A stretch of 64,000 nucleotides of DNA, from the NCBI RefSeq assembly GCF_014649915.1, contig NZ_BMTY01000005.1, forward strand, positions 62,001-126,000. Reading direction: 5' to 3'. Each line of letters starts with the position of its first letter. The stretch's first letter is position 1. The position numbers and the translations under genes were made by a program. The DNA is from Streptomyces toxytricini (GTDB lineage: Bacteria > Actinomycetota > Actinomycetes > Streptomycetales > Streptomycetaceae). Shown piece by piece: positions 59,246-64,000 of this stretch. Under the pieces are notes generated by a model, which ran no database searches, was not told the origin of the DNA, and saw only the letters and a list, made by a program, of their open reading frames with translations.

Positions 59246-60009
59246 ACAGCCGCCCCGCCATCCGGCACATGAAGACCTTGTTCCGCATCGAGTGGACGCT
59301 GTTCAACAGGGTGAAGGCGAATTACGTCTTCGTCGTGTTCGTTCCCCTGATGATCCTGCTGTCGATGCGGTACGTGCAGGATCAGATGGACCTGGCCCGC
59401 CACGGCCTGAACCCCGGGCCGCTCATGGTGTCCACGGCTGCCGGCATCCTGCTGATCTTCTCCCTCTACTCGTCGGTGACCGGGCTGTACGTGGCGCGCC
59501 GGGAGGAGCTCGTGCTGAAGCGGCTCCGTACGGGCGAGGCTTCGGACGCGGTGATCCTCGCCGGGGGCGCCTCCATGTACGTCGCCGTCGCCGTGGTGCA
59601 GATCGTCGTGGTGGGCGTCGCGCTGTCCGTCATGTTCGGCGCGGCCCCGAGGCAGTTGGGCGCCGCGGCCGCGGGGCTGGTCACGGGGATCGTGCTGATG
59701 ATCGCCATGGCCGCCGCCACCGCCGCGCTGTGCCGGACCGCCGAGTCCGTCATGGTCGCGACGCTGCCCGCGATCTTCGTACTGCCGATGGTCTCCGGGA
59801 TCTACATCCCGCGCGAGGTGCTGCCGGAGCCGGTGGCCGACGCGCTGCTGTGGGCGCCGCTGTCCCCGACGGTGGACCTGTTCCGGTCGGGCTGGACCGG
59901 TGAACTGGGCCTCGGTGAGTCGGTGGTCCGGGTCGTGATCGCGGCCGTGTGGACGGCGCTGTTCGCGTGGGTCGCGGCCCGCCGGTTCCGGTGGGAGCCG
60001 CGCACGTGA
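59242..60009 (+). CDS. ABC-2 type transporter permease
   Basis: 255 residues from ATG 59242, overlapping the ATPase stop. Six hydrophobic helices, starting RIEWTLFNRVKANYVFVVFV, with STAAGILLIFSLYSSVTGLY and LPAIFVLPMVSGIYIPREVL as typical ABC-2 (DrrB-like) blocks; an amphipathic N-terminal helix precedes them. It pairs with the ATPase at 58268 as a two-gene exporter in the membrane. Substrate unknown; the linaridin-like peptide or a hydrophobic drug are candidates. Followed by a large terminator. Confidence 0.85.
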   Translation: MNSRPAIRHMKTLFRIEWTLFNRVKANYVFVVFVPLMILLSMRYVQDQMDLARHGLNPGPLMVSTAAGILLIFSLYSSVTGLYVARREELVLKRLRTGEASDAVILAGGASMYVAVAVVQIVVVGVALSVMFGAAPRQLGAAAAGLVTGIVLMIAMAAATAALCRTAESVMVATLPAIFVLPMVSGIYIPREVLPEPVADALLWAPLSPTVDLFRSGWTGELGLGESVVRVVIAAVWTALFAWVAARRFRWEPRT

Positions 60010-60027
60010 GCGGGGGCGCCTGCTGAT

Positions 60028-60097
60028 CCCCGTACCGGCGGAGGGGCGTCGCCCCGCGTGTGCTCACGCGGGCGGCGCCCCTCGCCGCGTACCGGGG
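60028..60097 (+). terminator. Large stem-loop terminator
   Basis: ccccgtaccggcg ... cgccgcgtaccgggg with nested aggggcg/cgcccct and cccgcgtg/cacgcggg arms around a short loop. It forms a roughly 30-bp interrupted stem 18 bases after the permease stop. Confidence 0.75.
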
Positions 60098-60145
60098 CCG
60101 GGAGCCCGCGGGTCACGGCGGGCCGGGTCGGCTTAGGGTCGGCTC

Positions 60146-60988
60146 ATGAGCACGTCGGACGATCAGCGCGCCGCCCTCGACCTCCTCGACGCCCGGCTGG
60201 AGGACCTGTGGCTGGCAGCCGTCGAGCTCGGGCGCGGCAACCGGGTCGCCGTACCGGAGGTGCCGAGGGAGCCGGCTGCGGCCGCGGGGGACGGTGCGGC
60301 CGCGGAGTTGCTGCGGTGGGCGTACGCAGAGCTGGCCCGCATTCCGCGGTCGCCGGCGGACGTGTTCGCCTGGAGTGCCGGTAGTGTGCTCATGGAGCTC
60401 CGGCGGCGCCGAAGCCCCTGGAACGCGGCGGCCCTGCGCCTGCTGGAAGACCCGTACGTCTTCCTCGCCACCGGCCCGCGCCGGCACGAGGACTGGGCCG
60501 AGGACGTACTGGCTGTGATGCACCGGGAGGTCCCGGACCCTCGCGGCTGGCTGCGGCTCTACGGCGACCGTACGAGCGGTGCCCGCGCCGTCGTGCCGGC
60601 GTACCCCTTCGAGCCCCCGCCTGCAGCCGGGTTCCCGGACCGCCTGTACGAGCTGGAGCGCGGTGCGGCCGTCGGTGCGCTCGCCGTCATGGCGGAGGAG
60701 TGGTGGGAGGAACGGCCCGTGCGCGACCGGCCGGAGCGCGACGGGCTCCTGGCCGACGCGCGGTTCCTGCTGGACCGCTTCGGGCCGGACGCCCGGTTCT
60801 GGACGAACGCCCTGGACGCGGCCGCGGATCCCCGGCGGGACTTCGTCCGGGCCGGCCTCGGGGGCACGAGGGCGCACCGGTTCACCACCGGCGAGTACCT
60901 GGGCGGCATCGACCTGTTCGATGAGCTGGGGCTGATCGCGGTGTCCGACGACGAGGTCGGGGTCTTCTGGTCCATCGGGGCGTACTGA
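60146..60988 (+). CDS. Hypothetical protein, 280 aa, probably leaderless
   Basis: 280 residues from ATG 60146. A TAGGGT -10-like box at 60134-60139 would place the transcription start on the ATG, and no ribosome-binding site exists. The protein is soluble and mostly helical, with RLEDLWLAAVELGRGNRVAV near the start, AVMAEEWWEERPVRDRPERD in the middle and an acidic C-terminus (FDELGLIAVSDDEVGVFWSI). No domain was recognised. It is not obviously part of the RiPP cluster, being beyond the terminator. Confidence 0.65.
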   Translation: MSTSDDQRAALDLLDARLEDLWLAAVELGRGNRVAVPEVPREPAAAAGDGAAAELLRWAYAELARIPRSPADVFAWSAGSVLMELRRRRSPWNAAALRLLEDPYVFLATGPRRHEDWAEDVLAVMHREVPDPRGWLRLYGDRTSGARAVVPAYPFEPPPAAGFPDRLYELERGAAVGALAVMAEEWWEERPVRDRPERDGLLADARFLLDRFGPDARFWTNALDAAADPRRDFVRAGLGGTRAHRFTTGEYLGGIDLFDELGLIAVSDDEVGVFWSIGAY

Positions 60989-61026
60989 CCGCCCCGCCCG
61001 GGCACGGTCGGCCGGCCGTCGGGTGT

Positions 61027-61360
61027 TCAACGGGTCGGCATGCCGCCGTGCGGGCTGCTGACGACCACGGCCGGGGATTCGGCGGCAGGGTACGGGTGGT
61101 CCGGGTAGTGCTCGCCTCCGGCGATCCGCCTGCCACGGATCCGGCGGCCGCACGAGCCGCACCCTCGGCCTGGAGCTGCTTGACGACGTCGGCCTCGTCC
61201 CGGGGCAGGACTTCGGCGATGGCCTTCTCGGTGCCGACCTCGGCGGACAAGGCTTCGGCGGCGGTCCGGTTGTCGCCGGTGAGGAGGGTCGGGGTCAGAC
61301 CGGGGTCCTTGAGGCGGCGGACGGCCTCGGCGCTCGTGGCCTTGCCGGTGTCGGAGGACG
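61027..61360 (-). pseudogene. Remnant of a copper-type P-type ATPase
   Basis: On the minus strand (about 61155-61360) a coding-like frame reads KATSAEAVRRLKDPGLTPTL, LTGDNRTAAEALSAEVG and AIAEVLPRDEADVVKQLQAE. This is the phosphorylation-domain part of CopA-type P1B ATPases, which contain LTGDNxxTA and EVLPxDK. The next conserved block (MVGDGVNDAPAL) is missing: the frame runs into AARAAAGSVAGGSPEAS-like sequence. A short C-terminal tail in another frame (HYPDHPYPAAESPAVVVSS) ends at 61027. Both membrane halves and the DKTG site are absent. A decayed fragment only. Confidence 0.65.
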
Positions 61361-61431
61361 GCGCGGGTCTCGCCGTCCCGGGCGAGGCGGGCGCCGTCGG
61401 TTCGTCGGTGCCCGCCTTCGGACCGGGCCCG

Positions 61432-62016
61432 TCAGGGGGTGCCGAGGAGGGTGCGGAGCAGGGGTTGTACGTGGGTGTGCGGGCGGGGCGCTGCGGGGTG
61501 GGCCGTCATCAGGAGGTGGTGCAGGGTGCCCACCAGGGCCAGGGCCGCGGAAACGGTGTCCAGGGTGGGGGCGACGCGCCCCAGGGCGCGTTCCGCGTTC
61601 AGGTACGCCTCCACCGACGCCTGGATCGCGCCGAAGCCGGGAGCGCCCGCCGCCCACGCCTCCCGGACCCGCATGGCCGCCGCCGGGCGGGTCACCGCCA
61701 GGCCGACGACTCCGGGGTCGAGGGCCAGCACCGCCGAGGCCACGTCGGCGAGGTTGCCGGCGGGGGTGCCGTCGCCCGCCTGCGCGGGCAGGGCCGCGGC
61801 GAGTTCGGCGGTGCGGGCGAAGCGGTCCAGCACCAGCTCGGCCACGAACTCGTCCAGCCCCGCGAAGTGCGTGTGCAGGACGCCCTTCGCGCAGCCGGCC
61901 TCTGCGGTGACCGCCCTGCTGGTCAGGGCGGCGGCCCCGTCGCGGGCCAGGACCCGCTCGGCCGCCTCGAAGAGCCGGGCGCGCAGATCGGGGATGGCGA
62001 CGCCGCGTGGTGACAT
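61432..62016 (-). CDS. TetR-family repressor
   Basis: 194 residues from ATG 62016 (GGAGGA 4-5 bases upstream). N-terminal helix-turn-helix: LRARLFEAAERVLARDGAAA, LTSRAVTAEAGCAKGVLHTHF (normally ...GVSKGTLYxHF). The C-terminal ligand-binding part is helical, ending HPAAPRPHTHVQPLLRTLLG. It is divergent from a methyltransferase gene and the gap of about 120 bases holds two palindromes, so it probably represses both itself and that gene. Ligand unknown. Confidence 0.85.
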   Translation of the reverse strand: MSPRGVAIPDLRARLFEAAERVLARDGAAALTSRAVTAEAGCAKGVLHTHFAGLDEFVAELVLDRFARTAELAAALPAQAGDGTPAGNLADVASAVLALDPGVVGLAVTRPAAAMRVREAWAAGAPGFGAIQASVEAYLNAERALGRVAPTLDTVSAALALVGTLHHLLMTAHPAAPRPHTHVQPLLRTLLGTP

Positions 62017-62046
62017 CAAGTCCTCCGGAGATTAGGGGTGTTGCGA

Positions 62047-62086
62047 GTATGGGCATGCGCCCATACTGTTTGGGCATGCGCCCATT
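62047..62086. promoter_or_regulatory. Twin palindromic operators for the TetR repressor
   Basis: Site 1, GTATGGGC-ATGC-GCCCATAC (62047-62066), has perfect 8-bp arms. Site 2, TTGGGC-ATGC-GCCCATT (62070-62086), repeats the same core with 5-bp perfect arms. The centres are 22 bases apart, about two helical turns, so two dimers could bind on one face. They lie in the divergent TetR/methyltransferase promoter region. Confidence 0.75.
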
Positions 62087-62138
62087 CTAGGGCTCCTGTC
62101 TGGCTCCGCCACGTCTGCGCACCGGGAGGTTCCACCCC

Positions 62139-62984
62139 ATGAACGGCATCGCGAACACCGACCAGTCCCGCGCCTGGAACGGCTACGAGGGCAGCCACTG
62201 GGCCGCCCACCGGGACCGCTGGGACGCCGTCAACGCCGGTTTCGACCAGCCCCTCTTGGACGCCGCGGCCATCGCGCCCGGCGACCGCGTCCTCGACGTC
62301 GGCTGCGGCGCCGGCGCCACGACCCGCCTGGCCGCCCGCGCCGCGGCACCCGGCGGCAACGCCCTGGGGCTGGACCTCTCCGGCCCGATGCTGGAGCAGG
62401 CCCGGGCCGCCGCCGGGAGCGAGGGCCTCGCCGGCGTCCGCTTCGAGCAGGGGGACGCGCAGGTCCACCCCCTCCCCCGCGGCGCCTTCGACGTGGTGAT
62501 CAGCCGTTTCGGCGTCATGTACTTCACCGATCCCGTCGCCGCCTTCGGCAACATCGCCTCCGCGGTGCGCCCGGGCGGCCGCGCCGCCCTGCTGTGTGCC
62601 GCCGAGCCCGAGGGCAACGAGTGGCTGACCGCCCTGGCCGCCCTCGCCGGCCTCCTGCCGCCGCACGGCTTCGGCGGAGCCGGCGGGCCCGGCATGTTCT
62701 CCCTCTCCGCGCCCGGTGCCGCCGTCGCGCTGCTGGAGCGGGCGGGCTGGGACGACGTACGCGCCGAGCACGTGACGGCCCTCGGCACATGGGGGGACGA
62801 CGCCGAGCACGCGGCCGACCTCCTGCTGTCCTCCGGACCCCTGCGCCACCTCCTCGCCGGTGCCGCTCCCGCCACGGCCGCCGACGCGCGGAGGCGGCTG
62901 GTCGACGTACTCCGCCCCCGCGAAGGCGCCGACGGGGTGCGGCTGCGCAGCAACGCCTGGCTGGTCACCGCGACGGCGCGGTGA
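62139..62984 (+). CDS. Class I SAM-dependent methyltransferase
   Basis: 281 residues from ATG 62139 (CGGGAGG 8 bases upstream). UbiE-like fold: VLDVGCGAGATTRLAARAAA (motif I), GLDLSGPMLEQARAAA (acidic strand 2), DVVISRFGVMYFTDPVAAF and VRPGGRAALLCAAEP. Acceptor unknown; small-molecule methyltransferases of this kind are frequent. It is divergent from and probably repressed by the adjacent TetR protein, which points to an inducible detoxification or modification role. Confidence 0.85.
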   Translation: MNGIANTDQSRAWNGYEGSHWAAHRDRWDAVNAGFDQPLLDAAAIAPGDRVLDVGCGAGATTRLAARAAAPGGNALGLDLSGPMLEQARAAAGSEGLAGVRFEQGDAQVHPLPRGAFDVVISRFGVMYFTDPVAAFGNIASAVRPGGRAALLCAAEPEGNEWLTALAALAGLLPPHGFGGAGGPGMFSLSAPGAAVALLERAGWDDVRAEHVTALGTWGDDAEHAADLLLSSGPLRHLLAGAAPATAADARRRLVDVLRPREGADGVRLRSNAWLVTATAR

Positions 62985-63168
62985 ACGGGCGGGAAGACTG
63001 CCGGGATTCGGCAATGTGGGGGCGCCCGCCCGCGGAACAGGATGGGGGCCTCGCGGGCGGCGTGGGGGGCGCTGCCCTCTGCCCGCCGGTTGCGGGTGGG
63101 GTCGGCGTCGGCCGGTTCGCGGAGCGGTTCGGCTGAGCCGCCCGGCACTGATGTGGAGGGGGTAACTC

Positions 63169-64000
63169 ATGGATGTCGTCACGACGGGCCTCGGCCTGTT
63201 GCTGCTCAGCGTCCTGGCCGTCGCGATCGCCGCGGTGGTCGTGCTGTCCCGGCTGTTCCGGAAGGTCGAGCAGGGCAAGGCCCTGATCGTCTCGAAGATG
63301 CGGAAGGTCGACGTCACCTTCACCGGCCAGGTCGTGCTGCCGGTGCTGCACAAGGCCGAGGTCATGGACATCTCGGTGAAGGCCATCGAGATCTCCCGCA
63401 CCGGCCGCGACGGCCTGATCTGCCGGGACAACATCCGGGCCGACATCCGCATCTCGTTCTTCATCCGGGTCAACAAGACGGTGGGGGACGTCATCAAGGT
63501 GGCGCAGGCCATCGGCACCGCGCGGGCCAGCGACAAGGCGACCCTGCAGGAGCTGTTCAACGCCAAGTTCTCGGAGGCGCTGAAGACGGTCGGCAAGCAG
63601 ATGGACTTCGCCGACCTGTACACCAAGCGCGACGAACTGCGCTTCAAGATCATCGAGATCATCGGCATCGACCTCAACGGCTACAGCCTGGAGGACGCGG
63701 CCATCGACTACCTGGAGCAGACGCCCGTCTCGCAGCTCGACGCCGGGAACATCCTGGACGCGCAGGGCATCCGCAAGATCACCGAGCTGACCGCCATCGA
63801 GAACGTCCGCACCAACGAGTTCCGGCAGAACGAGCAGAAGGAGATCACCCGCCAGAACGTCGACGCCCGCGAGGCCATCCTCGAACTGGAGCGCCGACAG
63901 GCCGATGCCGAGATCCGGCAGCGGCGCGAGGTGGAGACCGCGCGGGCCCGGGAGGAGGCCGAGACGGCGCGGGTGGTGGAGGAGGAGCGGCTGCGCGCGC
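63169..64000 (+). CDS. Flotillin/SPFH-domain protein (partial)
   Basis: ATG 63169 with GGAGGGGG 6 bases upstream; the gene runs off the right end after 277 residues. An N-terminal membrane helix (LGLLLLSVLAVAIAAVVVL) is followed by the SPFH/band-7 domain (about 30-200; GKALIVSKMRKVDVTFTGQV, DISVKAIEISRTG, RDELRFKIIEIIGIDLNGYS). A charged coiled coil starts at about 215 (EFRQNEQKEITRQNVDAREA). Flotillins form membrane-associated oligomers that organise membrane microdomains. The usual length is about 450-700 residues, so half or more is missing here. Confidence 0.85.
   Translation, partial: MDVVTTGLGLLLLSVLAVAIAAVVVLSRLFRKVEQGKALIVSKMRKVDVTFTGQVVLPVLHKAEVMDISVKAIEISRTGRDGLICRDNIRADIRISFFIRVNKTVGDVIKVAQAIGTARASDKATLQELFNAKFSEALKTVGKQMDFADLYTKRDELRFKIIEIIGIDLNGYSLEDAAIDYLEQTPVSQLDAGNILDAQGIRKITELTAIENVRTNEFRQNEQKEITRQNVDAREAILELERRQADAEIRQRREVETARAREEAETARVVEEERLRA

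Noticed and set aside
62016-63677. Long leftward ORF covering the methyltransferase and flotillin genes
   Set aside because: Both plus-strand genes have clear motifs and ribosome-binding sites; the minus frame is featureless.

Overview
This is high-GC actinomycete DNA, almost certainly from a Streptomyces or close relative. Codon third positions are nearly all G or C, GTG and TTG starts are frequent, and gene types typical of Streptomyces accessory chromosome occur throughout: SARP/AfsR regulator, ALF-repeat protein, SpoIIE-type phosphatase, secreted glycoside hydrolases, CsbD pair, Imm49. No tRNA, rRNA, CRISPR array or replication origin was seen. Several short frameshifted or truncated gene remnants (2.3-3.1, 7.9-8.4, 9.9-10.7, 32.0, 34.4, 38.0 and 61.2 kb) mark this as a fluid region, although some single-base shifts could be assembly errors.

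Left part (1-18 kb): a cut-off LuxR-type ATPase regulator, a CoiA-like nuclease-fold protein, a frameshifted sugar-nucleotide reductase, a large protein with a TerD-like region, a 165-bp MITE sitting exactly on the stop codon of an Imm49 immunity protein, a leucine-rich-repeat-variant protein, small ORFs, a LysE exporter, then a phytase-like secreted protein and an SDR oxidoreductase bracketed by two near-identical ~300-bp copies of a csbD gene. An erythromycin-esterase-like secreted protein and a leaderless MBL hydrolase follow.

Middle (18-32 kb): a hemicellulose-degradation locus. A GH74 xyloglucanase-like enzyme and a GH10-CBM13-GH62 xylanase/arabinofuranosidase fusion lie next to an ECF sigma factor fused to a zinc-binding motif, one membrane helix and an AbfB-type carbohydrate-binding domain, a plausible self-contained arabinoxylan sensor. 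A PAS/SpoIIE phosphatase and a 1050-residue SARP-NB-ARC-TPR regulator follow.

32-49 kb: secreted and surface proteins. They include a triple-module PKD protein with a scrambled pseudogene copy 5 kb away, two trypsin-fold proteins that both lost the catalytic His and Ser (one with a beta-trefoil, one with a propeller-like domain), an acyltransferase, and a Tat-exported ALF-repeat/alanine-coiled-coil protein of 1123 residues with a hydrophobic C-terminus.

49-60 kb: the most notable system, a linaridin-like RiPP gene cluster. Three different small precursors (59, 66 and 70 aa) share an N-terminal KVN motif and an identical PVM-ATP junction. They are followed by a tightly coupled operon (membrane LinH-like protein, alpha/beta hydrolase, LinL-like protein, N-methyltransferase, ABC exporter, phytoene-desaturase-like oxidoreductase, a secreted protein and a 56-aa peptide). 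Stem-loops separate the precursors. A sigma-factor-like regulator lies upstream and a divergent two-gene ABC transporter flanks the cluster. The cores carry Lys residues and no Cys decarboxylase is present, so the product is unlikely to be a simple cypemycin analogue.

Right end (60-64 kb): an unknown leaderless gene, a P-type ATPase remnant, a TetR regulator with a divergent methyltransferase and twin palindromic operators, and a flotillin/SPFH protein cut by the window end.
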